Of a DNA stretch of 64,000 nt, positions 10,469-21,095 are shown piece after piece. The notes under the pieces were generated by a model that had not been told where the DNA came from, made no database searches, and saw only the letters and a list, made by a program, of their open reading frames with translations. This DNA is from Enterobacter cloacae complex sp. ECNIH7 (GTDB taxonomy: Bacteria; Pseudomonadota; Gammaproteobacteria; Enterobacterales; Enterobacteriaceae). The stretch's first letter is position 1; each line of letters begins with the position of its first letter. Made by a program: the position numbers and the translations under genes. Location: assembly GCF_002208095.1 (NCBI RefSeq), contig NZ_CP017990.1, forward strand, positions 3,968,001-4,032,000, in the 5' to 3' direction.

Positions 10469-10795
10469 TTAGCCCATGAGCCACAAAAATAACAGACCAA
10501 ACATCAGAACCACCGTCACAATCGTGACCACGGTGCTGTAGAGGAGCTTGCCGTTGAGCAGAGAGTGCAGCGCAATGCCGACAACAACCGCCACGGGCAT
10601 CAACGCCAGAAAGAAAGGCCAGGTGTAGAGAAAGAAGAACAGCGTGTTGCCGCCGTAGATAAGAAACGGAATGCCAAGCGCCAGCAGCCATGAGACGAAG
10701 CCAATGATGGCCCCAGGAAATGACCAGGTCGTTTCGTCGTCGGTCGCTAGCGGCTCCGACCCGGTGGTGGTGATGTAATGTTCACTGTTGCGCAT
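10469..10795 (-). CDS. ygbE: YgbE, inner-membrane protein of the DUF3561 family
   Basis: 108 residues with a polar N-terminus (MRNSEHYITTTGSEPL) and three predicted membrane helices. These lie at about 28-47 (AIIGFVSWLLALGIPFLIYG), 50-72 and 84-106. It sits between cysC and ftsB as in E. coli. The function is unknown. It may be read through from cysDNC, separated from cysC by a strong palindrome. Confidence 0.92.
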   Translation of the reverse strand: MRNSEHYITTTGSEPLATDDETTWSFPGAIIGFVSWLLALGIPFLIYGGNTLFFFLYTWPFFLALMPVAVVVGIALHSLLNGKLLYSTVVTIVTVVLMFGLLFLWLMG

Positions 10796-10818
10796 AGCTA
10801 ATCCTGTGACCGTGACTC

Positions 10819-10847
10819 ATCGTTCGGGAAGACAGCTCCCGAACGAT
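10819..10847. repeat. Perfect 11-bp inverted repeat between cysC and ygbE
   Basis: ATCGTTCGGGA and TCCCGAACGAT flank a 7-base loop. The stem has no T-run on either side, so it is more likely an RNA-stabilising or partial-termination hairpin at the end of the cys operon than a standard terminator. Confidence 0.7.
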
Positions 10848-10853
10848 ACCGCC

Positions 10854-11459
10854 TCAGGATCTGATAATATCGTCCCGCCTGAGCAGGTCTAATAATTGGC
10901 TTACTAAATTTGTTACCAATTGTTGACCTTCCAGGTGAATTTCAGGCGATTCAGGCGCTTCGTATACCGCGTCAATTCCGGTGAAGTTGCGCAGCTCTCC
11001 GGCACGCGCTTTCTTGTACAGCCCTTTCGGGTCGCGCGCTTCGCAAATCTCCAGCGGCGTATCGACAAACACCTCGATAAAGCGATCCTGGCCCACGCGT
11101 TCGCGCACCATCTGGCGCTCGGCGCGGTGCGGAGAGATAAACGCGGTCAGCACCACCAGCCCGGCGTCAGCCATCAGGCTGGCGACTTCGCCCACCCGGC
11201 GGATGTTTTCTTTGCGGTCATCGTCGCTAAACCCTAAATCGCTGCACAGGCCGTGACGCACGTTATCGCCATCCAGCAGGTACGTGCTTACGCCCTGCTG
11301 ATGCAACGCCTCTTCCAGCGCGCCTGCCACCGTCGATTTACCCGAGCCGGACAGCCCGGTAAACCACAGCACAACCCCACGGTGACCATGGAGCTGTTCG
11401 CGCTGGGCGACGGTCACCGGATGAGGATGCCAGACGACGTTCTCATCATGGGCGGCCAT
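10854..11459 (-). CDS. cysC: Adenylylsulfate kinase CysC
   Basis: 201 residues. It phosphorylates adenosine 5'-phosphosulfate to PAPS with ATP. The P-loop is [18 protein letters not shown] near residue 35, followed by the APS-kinase motif [11 protein letters not shown] and the lid region [14 protein letters not shown]. It shares one base with cysN (ATG overlapping the stop), so it is translationally linked to the sulfurylase subunits. Confidence 0.98.
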   Translation of the reverse strand: MAAHDENVVWHPHPVTVAQREQLHGHRGVVLWFTGLSGSGKSTVAGALEEALHQQGVSTYLLDGDNVRHGLCSDLGFSDDDRKENIRRVGEVASLMADAGLVVLTAFISPHRAERQMVRERVGQDRFIEVFVDTPLEICEARDPKGLYKKARAGELRNFTGIDAVYEAPESPEIHLEGQQLVTNLVSQLLDLLRRDDIIRS

Positions 11460-12883
11460 TACTTGCCTCCCAGCAGATCGCGTGCGCCCCAGTGCGGGAA
11501 GTGTTTACGCACCAGCGCGTTCAGTTCCAGCTCGAAGGCGCTGAATTCAGACGTCGCGGCAGCCTGTTTAATCGGTTCGCGAACCATACCGGCCCCGACG
11601 GTAACGTTGGTCAGCCTGTCGATAAAGATAAGACCTCCCGTGACCGGGTTCTGCTGATACGGATCCAGCACCAGCGGTTCGTCGAAGGTCAGATCGACCA
11701 GACCAATGCCGTTCAGCGGCAGCTCGGTGACGTCACGCTGGGTCAGGTTGTTGATATCCACCTGGAACTGAATACCGTCCACGCGGGCGCGGGTTTTCTT
11801 GCCGGCAATTTTGATGTCATAGCTCTGGCCAGCGGTCAGCGGCTGTTCTGCCATCCACACCACGTCCACGGAAGCCCCCTGCACTGCCGCCAGCGTTTCC
11901 TGCGCATCGACCAGCAGGTCGCCGCGGCTGATATCAATTTCGTCTTTCAGCACCAGCGTTACGGCTTCACCGGCGCCCGCTTCCTGCAGGTCACCGTCGA
12001 AGGTAACGATGCGGGCGATAGTCGATTCCACGCCGGATGGCAGCACCTTGACGCGCTGACCTACCTTCACGGAGCCTGACGCCAGGGTGCCTGAGAAACC
12101 GCGGAAATCGAGGTTTGGACGGTTCACGTACTGCACCGGGAAGCGCATCGGCTGGGTGTCGACCACGCGCTGAATTTCAACGGTTTCCAGCACCTCCAGC
12201 AGCGTCGGACCGCTGTACCACGGCATGTTCGCGCTCTGGGAGGCGACGTTATCCCCTTCCAGCGCCGAGAGCGGCACAAAGCGAATATCCAGGTTGCCCG
12301 GCAGCTGTTCGGCAAAGGTCAGGTAGCTCTGGCGGATCTCCTCGAACTTCTCTTCGCTGAAGTTGACCAGATCCATCTTGTTGACCGCCACCACCAGGTG
12401 TTTGATCCCCAGCAGCGTCGAGATAAAGCTGTGACGACGGGTCTGATCCAGCACGCCTTTACGCGCGTCCATCAGCAGGATCGCCAGGTCGCAGGTGGAC
12501 GCGCCGGTCGCCATGTTGCGTGTGTACTGCTCGTGCCCCGGGGTGTCAGCGATAATAAATTTGCGCTTCTCGGTAGAGAAGTAGCGGTAGGCCACGTCGA
12601 TGGTGATGCCCTGCTCGCGCTCCGCCTGCAGGCCGTCCACTAGCAGGGCCAGGTCGAGTTTTTCACCCTGGGTGCCGTGACGCTTACTGTCATTATGCAG
12701 GGAAGAGAGCTGATCTTCGTAAATCTGGCGCGTATCGTGCAGCAGGCGGCCAATCAGGGTACTTTTCCCGTCATCCACGCTGCCGCAGGTCAGAAAACGC
12801 AGCAGGCTTTTGTGTTGTTGCGCGTGCAGATACGCTTCCACGCCGCCTTCTTTGGCAATTTGTTGAGCAATAGTGGTGTTCAT
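11459..12883 (-). CDS. cysN: Sulfate adenylyltransferase subunit 1 (GTPase) CysN
   Basis: 474 residues, an EF-Tu-like GTPase. G1 is [19 protein letters not shown]3 [18 protein letters not shown] and G4 VNKMDL, followed by two beta-barrel domains. It couples GTP hydrolysis to the otherwise unfavourable adenylation of sulfate by CysD. It lies between cysD (9-base gap) and cysC (1-base overlap). Confidence 0.98.
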   Translation of the reverse strand: MNTTIAQQIAKEGGVEAYLHAQQHKSLLRFLTCGSVDDGKSTLIGRLLHDTRQIYEDQLSSLHNDSKRHGTQGEKLDLALLVDGLQAEREQGITIDVAYRYFSTEKRKFIIADTPGHEQYTRNMATGASTCDLAILLMDARKGVLDQTRRHSFISTLLGIKHLVVAVNKMDLVNFSEEKFEEIRQSYLTFAEQLPGNLDIRFVPLSALEGDNVASQSANMPWYSGPTLLEVLETVEIQRVVDTQPMRFPVQYVNRPNLDFRGFSGTLASGSVKVGQRVKVLPSGVESTIARIVTFDGDLQEAGAGEAVTLVLKDEIDISRGDLLVDAQETLAAVQGASVDVVWMAEQPLTAGQSYDIKIAGKKTRARVDGIQFQVDINNLTQRDVTELPLNGIGLVDLTFDEPLVLDPYQQNPVTGGLIFIDRLTNVTVGAGMVREPIKQAAATSEFSAFELELNALVRKHFPHWGARDLLGGK

Positions 12884-12892
12884 GGCGGCTCC

Positions 12893-13801
12893 TTAGAAAT
12901 AACCCTGACGTTTCTTCAGCTCCATGGAGCCTGCCTGGTCGCGGTCAATCACGCGCCCCTGTCGCTCGCTGGTGGTCGACACCAGCATCTCTTCGATGAT
13001 CTCCGGCAGCGTCTGCGCACTGGACTCCACCGCGCCGGTCAGCGGCCAGCAGCCGAGGGTGCGGAAACGCACCATCTGTTTTTTGATCACTTCACCCGGC
13101 TGCAGGTCGATGCGATCGTCGTCGATCATCATCAGCATGCCGTCACGCTCCAGCACCGGGCGCTCGGCGGCGAGATACAGCGGAACGATCTCGATGTTTT
13201 CCAGGTAGATGTACTGCCAGATATCCAGCTCGGTCCAGTTGGAGAGCGGGAAGACGCGAATGCTTTCGCCTTTGTTGATCTGACCGTTGTAGTTGTGCCA
13301 CAGCTCCGGACGCTGGTTTTTCGGATCCCAGCGGTGGAAGCGGTCGCGGAAGGAGTAGATACGCTCTTTGGCGCGGGATTTCTCCTCGTCACGGCGCGCG
13401 CCGCCGAAGGCCGCGTCAAAACCGTATTTGTTCAGCGCCTGCTTCAGCCCTTCGGTTTTCATGATATCGGTGTGTTTGGCGCTGCCGTGCACGAACGGGT
13501 TAATGCCCATCGCCACCCCTTCCGGGTTTTTGTGCACCAGCAGCTCGCAGCCGTAGGCCTTCGCGGTACGGTCGCGGAACTCGTACATTTCGCGGAATTT
13601 CCAGCCGGTATCCACGTGCAGCAGCGGGAACGGCAGCGTGCCCGGATAAAACGCTTTACGCGCCAGATGCAGCATGACGCTGGAATCTTTACCGATGGAG
13701 TACATCATCACCGGGTTAGAAAACTCGGCGGCCACTTCGCGGATGATATGGATACTCTCCGCTTCGAGCTGCCGCAGGTGTGTAAGACGTTTTTGGTCCA
13801 T
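12893..13801 (-). CDS. cysD: Sulfate adenylyltransferase subunit 2 CysD
   Basis: 302 residues. This is the catalytic ATP-pyrophosphatase-fold subunit that makes adenosine phosphosulfate from ATP and sulfate. The PP-loop is [19 protein letters not shown], with [19 protein letters not shown] downstream. It is 9 bases from cysN and 9 bases from the upstream cysG. Confidence 0.98.
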   Translation of the reverse strand: MDQKRLTHLRQLEAESIHIIREVAAEFSNPVMMYSIGKDSSVMLHLARKAFYPGTLPFPLLHVDTGWKFREMYEFRDRTAKAYGCELLVHKNPEGVAMGINPFVHGSAKHTDIMKTEGLKQALNKYGFDAAFGGARRDEEKSRAKERIYSFRDRFHRWDPKNQRPELWHNYNGQINKGESIRVFPLSNWTELDIWQYIYLENIEIVPLYLAAERPVLERDGMLMMIDDDRIDLQPGEVIKKQMVRFRTLGCWPLTGAVESSAQTLPEIIEEMLVSTTSERQGRVIDRDQAGSMELKKRQGYF

Positions 13802-13810
13802 AACCGTTCC

Positions 13811-15169
13811 TTAAGCCAAATTTACGACAGAAGAACCAAAGCCTTCTGTATCGGTTGTGTGTTGGAACCAGGCGAGCGTGCTGTGCAGCTGCACCACTTC
13901 ACCCACCACGATCAGGGCGGGCATCGGGGCGTCTTTCGCCAGGGTTGCAAGATGTTCCAGCGTGCCCGTCGCAACGTGCTGATCGACGCGCGTGCCGCGA
14001 GAAATGACGGCAACGGGCGTCGTCGCCTCGCGACCGTGCTGAATAAGCTGTTCGCTGATGTCCGCGGCCTTCATCGTGCCCATGTAGATCGCCAGCGTCT
14101 GGCGGCTCTGGGCGAGATGCGACCAGTCGAACGGCGTGCTGTCGGCCTTGTAGTGGCCGGTCACAAAGGTGACGCTCTGGGCGTAATCGCGGTGGGTCAG
14201 CGGAATACCGGCGTAGGCCGTCACCGCAGAGGCCGCCGTGATGCCGGGCACCACCTGGAACGGTACGCCCGCTTCGGCTGCCGCCTGCAGCTCTTCGCCG
14301 CCGCGGCCGAAGATAAACGGATCGCCCCCTTTCAGGCGCACCACGGTTTTACCCGCTTTGGCGGCGTCAACCAGCATCTGGTTAGTGTCGTGCTGCGGCA
14401 CCGAGTGCTCGCCAGCCCGTTTGCCGACGCAGATTTGCTCCGCGTCGCGACGGATCAGCTCGCGCACGCCGTCGGTGACCAGATGGTCGTAGAACACCAC
14501 GTCCGCGTCCTGCAGCACCTGCAGGCCGCGCAGCGTCAGGAGCCCGGCATCGCCCGGCCCTGCCCCCACCAGAATGATCTCCCCGCCCGTGCTGCCGGGG
14601 TTATCCAGTTCGTCCTCGAGGATTTTCTGCGCTGCCGTCTCATTACCGGCATGCATCAGGCTGGCAAAGCGGCCGCGAAACACGCGTTCCCAGAAGCGAC
14701 GGCGTTCCGTTACGCTGGTCAGGCGCGTTTTAAGGTGGTTGCGCCAGAAGCTGGCTTTTTCCGCCATGCGCCCGAGGCTGGTCGGCAGCAGCGCTTCGAT
14801 TTTTTCACGCAGCACGCGCGCCAGCACCGGTGCGGTACCGCCGGAGGAGATCGCCACCAGCAGCGGAGAACGGTCAACGATCGACGGGAAGATAAACGAG
14901 CATAACGGCTGGTCGTCCACCACGTTCACCAGGCGGTAACGGGCCTGAGCGGCGTCGGAAATCCGCCGGTTCAGGTCGCGATCTTCGGTCGCCGCAATCA
15001 CCAGCACTACGGTATCGATTTGTGATTCGTCAAAATCCGCTTCTGCCACTACCCGCACCTGCGCCCCTGCGCGCTGCAAAAACGCGATTTTGCGATCGGC
15101 AATTTCACCCGTGCCTACAACCAGCACCGGCTTCTCTTTTATCGCGGCAAATAAGGGCAGATAGTCCAC
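13811..15169 (-). CDS. cysG: Second siroheme synthase CysG, with a short deletion in the dehydrogenase domain
   Basis: Multifunctional siroheme synthase: N-terminal precorrin-2 dehydrogenase/ferrochelatase (about 1-200) and C-terminal uroporphyrinogen-III methyltransferase (about 205-450). The GTG at 15169 gives MDYLPLF and has GTGAG nine bases upstream; a TTG three codons earlier would sit on that ribosome site. The methyltransferase motifs are intact ([41 protein letters not shown]). In the dehydrogenase part [16 protein letters not shown] and [12 protein letters not shown] are present. However, from AGAQVRVV the sequence passes straight to [11 protein letters not shown], about 19 residues shorter than E. 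coli CysG. Its place upstream of cysDNC links siroheme supply to sulfite reductase. Confidence 0.9.
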   Translation of the reverse strand: MDYLPLFAAIKEKPVLVVGTGEIADRKIAFLQRAGAQVRVVAEADFDESQIDTVVLVIAATEDRDLNRRISDAAQARYRLVNVVDDQPLCSFIFPSIVDRSPLLVAISSGGTAPVLARVLREKIEALLPTSLGRMAEKASFWRNHLKTRLTSVTERRRFWERVFRGRFASLMHAGNETAAQKILEDELDNPGSTGGEIILVGAGPGDAGLLTLRGLQVLQDADVVFYDHLVTDGVRELIRRDAEQICVGKRAGEHSVPQHDTNQMLVDAAKAGKTVVRLKGGDPFIFGRGGEELQAAAEAGVPFQVVPGITAASAVTAYAGIPLTHRDYAQSVTFVTGHYKADSTPFDWSHLAQSRQTLAIYMGTMKAADISEQLIQHGREATTPVAVISRGTRVDQHVATGTLEHLATLAKDAPMPALIVVGEVVQLHSTLAWFQHTTDTEGFGSSVVNLA

Positions 15170-15406
15170 AAGCAACAACTCACTAACAACGAGGAATAAA
15201 GGGACTATAGGGGGCGGCTTAGACCGAATGAAATTACGAATTGGAATGAGTAGTTACTCAATGGAATAACGCCGTGAAAAAGCTAATACCAAAAAGTGCT
15301 TAACATGCGAAATATCGGGCATTTAAGAGCAATTCAAATTGTGTATGGGCGATCACAGTTTCATACTAGGCGGGTTAATATTTTGCTCTGTTTTTAAGGA
15401 CTCACT
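15170..15406. promoter_or_regulatory. Divergent regulatory region between cysG-DNC and iap
   Basis: These 237 bases hold the promoters for the minus-strand cysGDNC operon and plus-strand iap. An A/T-rich part near 15230-15270 reads TTATTCCATTGAGTAACTAC on the cys strand. That resembles CysB activator half-sites, but the consensus is loose and this is inference. Confidence 0.4.
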
Positions 15407-16450
15407 ATGTTTTCCGCAACGCGCCACCGTATTGCTGCCCTGGCGCTCGGCGTTTGCTTTATTCTTCCTGCCCAGGCAAAAAACCAACCTTATGGTGAAA
15501 TCGCCACTATGCAGGCGCGGCATATTGCCACCGTCTTTCCTGGCCGCATGACCGGCTCGCCTGCGGAGATGCTCTCCGCGGACTATCTTCGCCAGCAGTT
15601 TGCCGGGATGGGCTATCAGAGCGATATCAGGTCGTTTCACAGCCGCTACGTCTATACCTCACGAAATAAAACGAAAAACTGGCATAACGTGACCGGCAGT
15701 ACGGTTATCGCGGCGCATGAAGGTAGCGCGGCTGAACAGATTATTATTATGGCGCACCTTGATACCTACGCCCCGATGAGCGATGCCGATACGGATAACA
15801 ACCTCGGCGGGCTGACGCTGCAGGGCATGGACGACAACGCGGCGGGCCTGGGCGTGATGCTCGAACTGGCCGAGCGGATGAAAGATATTCCAACCCAGTA
15901 TGGCATTCGTTTCGTGGCTACCAGCGGTGAAGAAGAGGGCAAACTCGGCGCTGAGAATCTCCTCAAACGCATGAGCGCTGAGGAGAAGAAAAATACGCTG
16001 CTGGTGATCAACCTTGATAACCTGATCGTCGGCGACAAGCTTTATTTCAACAGCGGGCAGAGTACGCCGGGACCCGTGCGGAAACTGACGCGCGACCGGG
16101 CGCTGGCGATAGCCCGCAGCCATGGCGTTTTTGCCACCAGCAACCCTGGCGGTAACCCCGATTATCCACGAGGAACGGGCTGCTGCAACGACGGGGAAGT
16201 CTTCGATAAGGCGGGCATTCCGGTGCTGTACGTGGAAGCGACAAACTGGGCACTGGGCAAAAAAGATGGCTATCAGCAACGCGCTAAATCGAAAGCCTTC
16301 CCGGACGGGACAAGCTGGCACAACGTGATGCTGGATAATCAGCAGCACATTGACAGCGCGCTGCCGCAGCGGATTGAGCACCGCAGTCGTGATGTGGTGA
16401 AGGTCATGCTGCCGCTGGTGAAGGAGCTGGCGAAGGCGGGGAAAGCCTGA
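15407..16450 (+). CDS. iap: Aminopeptidase Iap (alkaline phosphatase isozyme conversion), M28 family
   Basis: 347 residues with a signal peptide (MFSATRHRIAALALGVCF, cleavage after AQA about residue 24), so it acts in the periplasm. Zn-peptidase M28 motifs are IIIMAHLDTYAP, QGMDDNAAGLGVMLELAER and TSGEEEGKLGAENLL. In E. coli Iap removes N-terminal arginine from alkaline phosphatase. In E. coli K-12 the type I-E CRISPR-Cas locus lies next to iap; here only 71 bases separate iap from convergent cysH. Confidence 0.95.
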   Translation: MFSATRHRIAALALGVCFILPAQAKNQPYGEIATMQARHIATVFPGRMTGSPAEMLSADYLRQQFAGMGYQSDIRSFHSRYVYTSRNKTKNWHNVTGSTVIAAHEGSAAEQIIIMAHLDTYAPMSDADTDNNLGGLTLQGMDDNAAGLGVMLELAERMKDIPTQYGIRFVATSGEEEGKLGAENLLKRMSAEEKKNTLLVINLDNLIVGDKLYFNSGQSTPGPVRKLTRDRALAIARSHGVFATSNPGGNPDYPRGTGCCNDGEVFDKAGIPVLYVEATNWALGKKDGYQQRAKSKAFPDGTSWHNVMLDNQQHIDSALPQRIEHRSRDVVKVMLPLVKELAKAGKA

Positions 16451-16464
16451 GGTGGTTAAGCATA

Positions 16465-16512
16465 GCGCGGCCTGATGCCCTCACCCAAACCCTCTCCCAC
16501 AGGGAGAGGGTG
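16465..16512. repeat. REP-like palindrome at the iap-cysH junction
   Basis: GCGGCCTGATGCCCTCACCC leads into CCCTCTCCC-ACA-GGGAGAGGG. The same GCGGCCTGAT[G/T]CCCTCACCC phrase recurs near 42624, and a related pair lies at 57482-57575, which marks a dispersed intergenic family. It fills the gap between convergent genes. Confidence 0.8.
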
Positions 16513-16521
16513 GATAAAGGA

Positions 16522-17256
16522 TCACCCTTCGTGCAGCCCGCACTCGCGCTTCAGCCCAAAGAATCGCGTCTCTTCTTCCGCCATTCCCGGTTCCCATTTG
16601 CGCGTGGTGTGGGTGTCGCCCACCGACAGATAGCCCTGGTCCCACAGCGGATGGTACTTCAGCCCGTGTTTTTGCAGATACTGATACACCGTCCGGTTAT
16701 CCCAGTCGATAATCGGCAGCACTTTAAACACCCCGCGCTGGACCGCCAGCACCGGTAAGGTTGCACGACTGCCGGACTGCTCGCGACGCAGGCCCGCAAA
16801 CCACGTCTGCGCATTGAGCTCTTTCAGCGCCCGGTTCATCGGCTCGACTTTGTTGATCTCATTGTATTTCTCAATGCCCTCAACGCCCTGCTCCCACAGC
16901 TTACCGTAGCGCGCCTCCTGCCAGGCCGCGCTTTCCGTCGCGCGGTAAACTTTGAGGTTCAGCTTGAGCTTGTCCGTCAGCTCGTCAATAAACTGGTAGG
17001 TTTCCGGGAACAGGTAACCGGTATCGGTGAGGATCACCGGAATGTCCGGACGGATCTGATTCACCAGATGCAGGCTGACCGCCGCCTGAATACCAAAGCT
17101 CGACGAGAGCACATAGTCTCCCGGCAGGTTTTCCAGCGCCCACGCCACGCGCCCTTCGGCGTCAAGCTTTTCAAGGTGGGCATTGGTTTCTGCCAGCGCC
17201 AGAATGCGTTCGACTTTAGGCAGATCGTTAAGGGCGTTTAGATCGAGTACGGACAT
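16522..17256 (-). CDS. cysH: Phosphoadenosine phosphosulfate reductase CysH
   Basis: 244 residues. It reduces PAPS to sulfite using thioredoxin. The nucleotide-binding PP-loop region is [17 protein letters not shown], followed by [15 protein letters not shown], and the redox-active cysteine is in the C-terminal ECGLHEG motif. It lacks the two Cys pairs of the Fe-S APS reductases, so it uses PAPS. It is 15 bases downstream of cysI. Confidence 0.98.
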   Translation of the reverse strand: MSVLDLNALNDLPKVERILALAETNAHLEKLDAEGRVAWALENLPGDYVLSSSFGIQAAVSLHLVNQIRPDIPVILTDTGYLFPETYQFIDELTDKLKLNLKVYRATESAAWQEARYGKLWEQGVEGIEKYNEINKVEPMNRALKELNAQTWFAGLRREQSGSRATLPVLAVQRGVFKVLPIIDWDNRTVYQYLQKHGLKYHPLWDQGYLSVGDTHTTRKWEPGMAEEETRFFGLKRECGLHEG

Positions 17257-17271
17257 AATTACCTCTCGTGG

Positions 17272-18984
17272 TTACTCCCAGAAATCCCTTGCGGGATCGA
17301 GCACCGGGCGAATGATGCCCGCACGCACCGTAAAGTCGCCGAAGCCTTCACCCGCTTCGCGCTCTTTCGCCCAGCGCCCGACAAGCTCGTCGATGGAATC
17401 AAGGATTTCCGGCTCGGTAATGTTCTCGCGGAACATACGCGGAATGCGCGTGCCGATACGGTTACCGCCCAGGTGCAGGTTATAGCGCCCCGGCGCTTTC
17501 CCCACCAGACCCAGCTCGGCCAGCATCGCGCGACCGCAGCCGTTCGGGCAGCCGGTGACGCGCATAACAATATGCTCGTCCGGAATACCGTGTTTTTCCA
17601 GAATCGCTTCTACCTTGTCAGTGAATGACGGCAGGAAACGTTCCGCTTCGGCCATCGCCAGCGGGCAGGTCGGGAACGACACGCAGGCCATCGAGTTTTC
17701 ACGCTGCGGCTTAACCGCATCCATTAACCCGTGGTCGCGCGCCAGCTTCTCGATCTTCGCCTTCTGGCTCTCCGGCACGCCGGCAATAATGAGATTCTGG
17801 TTAGCGGTAATGCGGAATTCGCCTTTATGGATCTTAGCAATTTCCAGCAGACCGGTTTTGAGCGGACGGCCCGGATAATCCAGAATACGGCCGTTTTCAA
17901 TAAACAGCGTCAGGTGCCATTTATTGTCGATACCCTTCACCCAGCCAATGCGATCGCCGCGACCGGTGAATTCGTAAGGGCGGATCGGCTCAAACTTGAT
18001 GCCTGCGCGACGCTCCACTTCCTCTTTGAACGTCTCAACGCCCACGCGCTCCAGGGTGTATTTGGTTTTCGCGTTTTTACGGTCGGTACGGTTGCCCCAG
18101 TCGCGCTGCGTGGTCACTACCGCTTCCGCCACGGCCAGCGTGTGCTCCAGCGGCAGGAAGCCGAACTCGCTCGCGGTGCGGGCGTAGGTTTTCTTGTTAC
18201 CGTGTTCAATAGACAGGCCGCCGCCCACCAGCAGGTTAAAGCCAATCAGCTTGCCGTTTTCGGCAATCGCCACGAAGTTCATGTCGTTGGCGTGCAGATC
18301 GATATCGTTCTGCGGTGGGATCACGACCGTGGTTTTAAACTTACGCGGCAGATAGGTCTGGCCAAGGATCGGTTCTTCGTCCGTGGTAGCGACTTTTTCC
18401 TGATCGAGCCAAATCTCCGCATAGGCGCGGGTGCGCGGCAGCAGATGCTCAGAGATCTTCTTCGCCCACTCATAGGCTTCGGCGTGCAGCTCGGACTCAT
18501 ACGGGTTCGAGGTGCAAAGCACGTTACGGTTCATGTCGTTGGCGGTCGCCAGCGCGTCCAGCCCGACCGAGTGCAGCATCTGATGCACCGGCTTCACGTT
18601 CTTCTTCAGAATGCCGTGGAACTGGAAGGTCTGACGGTTGGTCAGGCGGATGCTGCCATAAATCGTGTTTTCACCGGCAAACTTGTCGATGGCCTGCCAC
18701 TGTTTGGTGGTGATCACCCCGCCCGGCAGGCGGCAGCGCAGCAGCATCGCATGACGCGGCTCCAGCTTCTGTTCGGCACGCTCGGCGCGGATGTCGCGAT
18801 CGTCCTGCTGGTACATACCGTGGAAGCGGATCAGCAGGAAGTTGTCGCCTTTGAAGCCGCCGGTGAGACCGTCATTCAGATCTTCAGCAATGGTGCCGCG
18901 CAGATAGTTGCTTTCCAGCTTCATGCGCTCGGCGTCTGTCAGTTTACCTTCGACCACCAGTGGCCCTGGATGTTTTTCGCTCAT
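17272..18984 (-). CDS. cysI: Sulfite reductase haemoprotein beta subunit CysI
   Basis: 570 residues, the E. coli length. The [4Fe-4S]-siroheme cysteines lie in [17 protein letters not shown] and [18 protein letters not shown], and substrate-binding arginines in [15 protein letters not shown] and ITANQNLII. It carries out the six-electron reduction of sulfite to sulfide with electrons from CysJ. Its start shares one base with the cysJ stop. Confidence 0.98.
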   Translation of the reverse strand: MSEKHPGPLVVEGKLTDAERMKLESNYLRGTIAEDLNDGLTGGFKGDNFLLIRFHGMYQQDDRDIRAERAEQKLEPRHAMLLRCRLPGGVITTKQWQAIDKFAGENTIYGSIRLTNRQTFQFHGILKKNVKPVHQMLHSVGLDALATANDMNRNVLCTSNPYESELHAEAYEWAKKISEHLLPRTRAYAEIWLDQEKVATTDEEPILGQTYLPRKFKTTVVIPPQNDIDLHANDMNFVAIAENGKLIGFNLLVGGGLSIEHGNKKTYARTASEFGFLPLEHTLAVAEAVVTTQRDWGNRTDRKNAKTKYTLERVGVETFKEEVERRAGIKFEPIRPYEFTGRGDRIGWVKGIDNKWHLTLFIENGRILDYPGRPLKTGLLEIAKIHKGEFRITANQNLIIAGVPESQKAKIEKLARDHGLMDAVKPQRENSMACVSFPTCPLAMAEAERFLPSFTDKVEAILEKHGIPDEHIVMRVTGCPNGCGRAMLAELGLVGKAPGRYNLHLGGNRIGTRIPRMFRENITEPEILDSIDELVGRWAKEREAGEGFGDFTVRAGIIRPVLDPARDFWE

Positions 18985-20789
18985 TAGTAGACATCTCGCT
19001 GATAACGGCGCTCAACGCGCAGCTCACTTAAAAATTCATCCGCCGTTTCGGCATCCATACCGCCGAATTCGGCAATCACTTCCAGCAGTGCCTGCTCAAC
19101 GTCTTTCGCCATGCGATTGGCGTCGCCGCAGACATAAATGTGGGCACCGTCATTGATCCAGCGCCACAGCTCTGCGCCCTGTTCGCGCAGTTTGTCTTGT
19201 ACGTATACTTTTTCTTTCTGGTCGCGGGACCAGGCTAGATCGATGCGGGTCAGTACGCCTTCTTTAACATAGCGCTGCCACTCAACCTGGTAGAGGAAAT
19301 CCTCGGTAAAGTGCGGGTTGCCGAAGAACAGCCAGTTTTTACCCGGCGCTTCATCTGCCGCGCGCTGCTGCATGAAGGCGCGGAACGGCGCAATGCCGGT
19401 GCCCGGGCCAATCATGATGACCGGCGTTTCCGGGTTCGCCGGGAGGCGGAAGTTGTCGTTGTGCTCGATAAAGACGCGCACTTCGCCCTCTTCTTCCACG
19501 CGATCCGCCAGGAAGCTAGATGCCCCACCCGCGCGAGCGCGGCCTTCGATGTCGTAGCGCACCACGCCGACGGTAACATGCACTTCACGCTCCACTTCGG
19601 CCTGCGAAGAGGCGATGGAGTACAGGCGCGGTGTCAGCGGTCGCAGCAGGCCGATTAGCGCATCGGCATCCAGCTGAGCCGGAGAGAAACGGACCATATC
19701 GACAATTGGCGTCGTCGCGGCGTAATGCTGCAGCTTCGCCTTGTCGCCCACCAGCGGCAGCAGGGATTCGCTGCGCGTTAAGGTGGCATAATTTTCGACG
19801 ATATTCGGGGTATTCACCGTCAGTTCGAAATGCCACTGCAGCGCCTCTGAAAGCGACTGGGTTTTGCCGTCAACGGTGACGGGCTCGTCCCCCTTCAGCC
19901 ACAGCAGCTCAACCAGCTCTTTCACCAGAGCCGGATCGTTCTGGTACCAGATACCCAGCGCGTCGCCCGGCTGATAGCGCAGGCCAGAGTCGCCGAGATC
20001 GATTTCGATATGGCGCACGTCTTTTTCCGAGTCGCGGCCGGTAATTTTCTGGTTCACCGACAGGCTCGCCGTCAGCGGCGCCTCTTTGGTGTACGGGCTG
20101 GTGTGGATGTCGTTGACGGCCCCCGTCGCGGTGAAGGCGGCCTGCGCCGACGTCTCTTTCGGCACGCGCGCTTTCAGCACCTCAACAATGCGGGCACGCC
20201 ATTCGGCGGCGGCGGTCTGGTATTCGACATCCGCGTCAACGCGGTCCAGCAGGCGCTCCGCGCCCAGCTCCGCCAGCCTGCTGTCGAAGTCTTTACCGGA
20301 CTGGCAGAAGAATTCATACGAGGTATCGCCAAGGCCAAATACGGCAAACGCCGTGCCATCCAGCTTCGGCGCTTTTTTCGAGAACAGGAACTTGTGCAGC
20401 GCCACCGCTTCTTCAGCGGGTTCACCTTCGCCCTGGGTAGAGGCGACCACCACCAGCATTTTTTCTGACGCGATTTGCTTAAATTTATAATCCCCGGCGT
20501 TGACCAGGTTCACGTTCAGTTTGGCGGCCAGCAGGTCGTCACGCAGCGCTTCGGCCACGCGGCGCGCATTGCCCGTCTGCGAGGCGGAAATCAGCGTAAT
20601 GGCCGGAATTTCAACGGCCGTTACTGGTGCACCCGCCACAGCGCCAGGCTGCTGATTGAGCATTCCCCAGAAATAACCGGAGACCCAGGCAAGCTGAGTG
20701 GGAGAAAAATCAGAGGTGGCAGCCTGAAGGCGCGCCAGTTGCTCCGGGTTCAGGGGAAGCAAATTTGAAGGTGGGGCCTGTGTTGTCAT
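18984..20789 (-). CDS. cysJ: Sulfite reductase flavoprotein alpha subunit CysJ
   Basis: 601 residues. A flavodoxin-like FMN domain (about 65-205, [20 protein letters not shown]) is followed by an FAD/connection domain ([20 protein letters not shown]). The NADPH-binding domain has [17 protein letters not shown], and the protein ends [10 protein letters not shown]. It passes electrons from NADPH through FAD and FMN to CysI. It is first in cysJIH, with an A/T-rich upstream region where CysB is expected to act. Confidence 0.98.
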   Translation of the reverse strand: MTTQAPPSNLLPLNPEQLARLQAATSDFSPTQLAWVSGYFWGMLNQQPGAVAGAPVTAVEIPAITLISASQTGNARRVAEALRDDLLAAKLNVNLVNAGDYKFKQIASEKMLVVVASTQGEGEPAEEAVALHKFLFSKKAPKLDGTAFAVFGLGDTSYEFFCQSGKDFDSRLAELGAERLLDRVDADVEYQTAAAEWRARIVEVLKARVPKETSAQAAFTATGAVNDIHTSPYTKEAPLTASLSVNQKITGRDSEKDVRHIEIDLGDSGLRYQPGDALGIWYQNDPALVKELVELLWLKGDEPVTVDGKTQSLSEALQWHFELTVNTPNIVENYATLTRSESLLPLVGDKAKLQHYAATTPIVDMVRFSPAQLDADALIGLLRPLTPRLYSIASSQAEVEREVHVTVGVVRYDIEGRARAGGASSFLADRVEEEGEVRVFIEHNDNFRLPANPETPVIMIGPGTGIAPFRAFMQQRAADEAPGKNWLFFGNPHFTEDFLYQVEWQRYVKEGVLTRIDLAWSRDQKEKVYVQDKLREQGAELWRWINDGAHIYVCGDANRMAKDVEQALLEVIAEFGGMDAETADEFLSELRVERRYQRDVY

Positions 20790-21095
20790 GCGTCGTTATG
20801 TTCCAGTAGCCAAGCGGACTTTAAGCGAATAAATCCAAACTGAAGATAAGGTTAACGGCGAGGATAATAACAATTAAAGAAGGGATGGAAATAATAAATA
20901 ACCAAATGGACTAACCTGTTTTAGTTGTCATACTTAACGATAAAACCGATTAATTAACCCACTGAAAATTATCGATAAAACCCACAAAAAATGCCCGTTA
21001 ACGAGACGCCTGGCTTCAGAGCCGTTTTAGTTAATGCTAAAAATTGTGCTTTCCGGTACTATGCGGCGGTTTTTTCCGCATTACTGAGAGCGATC
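20790..21095. promoter_or_regulatory. Divergent promoter region between cysJIH and queD
   Basis: 306 A/T-rich bases without a gene. On the cysJ strand a run at about 20860-20910 reads TTATTATTTCCATCCCTTC and GTTATTATCC, resembling repeated CysB half-sites. On the queD side a hairpin (ATGCGG at 21061 pairing with CCGCAT at 21076-21081) sits 14 bases before the queD ATG. Confidence 0.45.

Noticed and set aside
12677..14905. A 742-codon open frame on the plus strand opposite cysN, cysD and cysG
   Set aside because: It is antisense to three clear genes, is rich in His, Arg and Gln as reverse-strand frames of GC-rich genes are, and has no family motif or ribosome site.
15170..15178. TTG start for cysG at 15178
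   Set aside because: It would sit directly on the GTGAG ribosome site; the GTG at 15169 gives the family N-terminus with normal spacing.
16451..16521. Possible remnant CRISPR unit at iap-cysH
   Set aside because: Only one palindrome is present, and it matches the dispersed REP-like family found near 42624 and 57482.
17731..18987. A 418-codon plus-strand frame opposite cysI
   Set aside because: It mirrors the cysI coding sequence, has no recognisable domain and lies within a certain gene.
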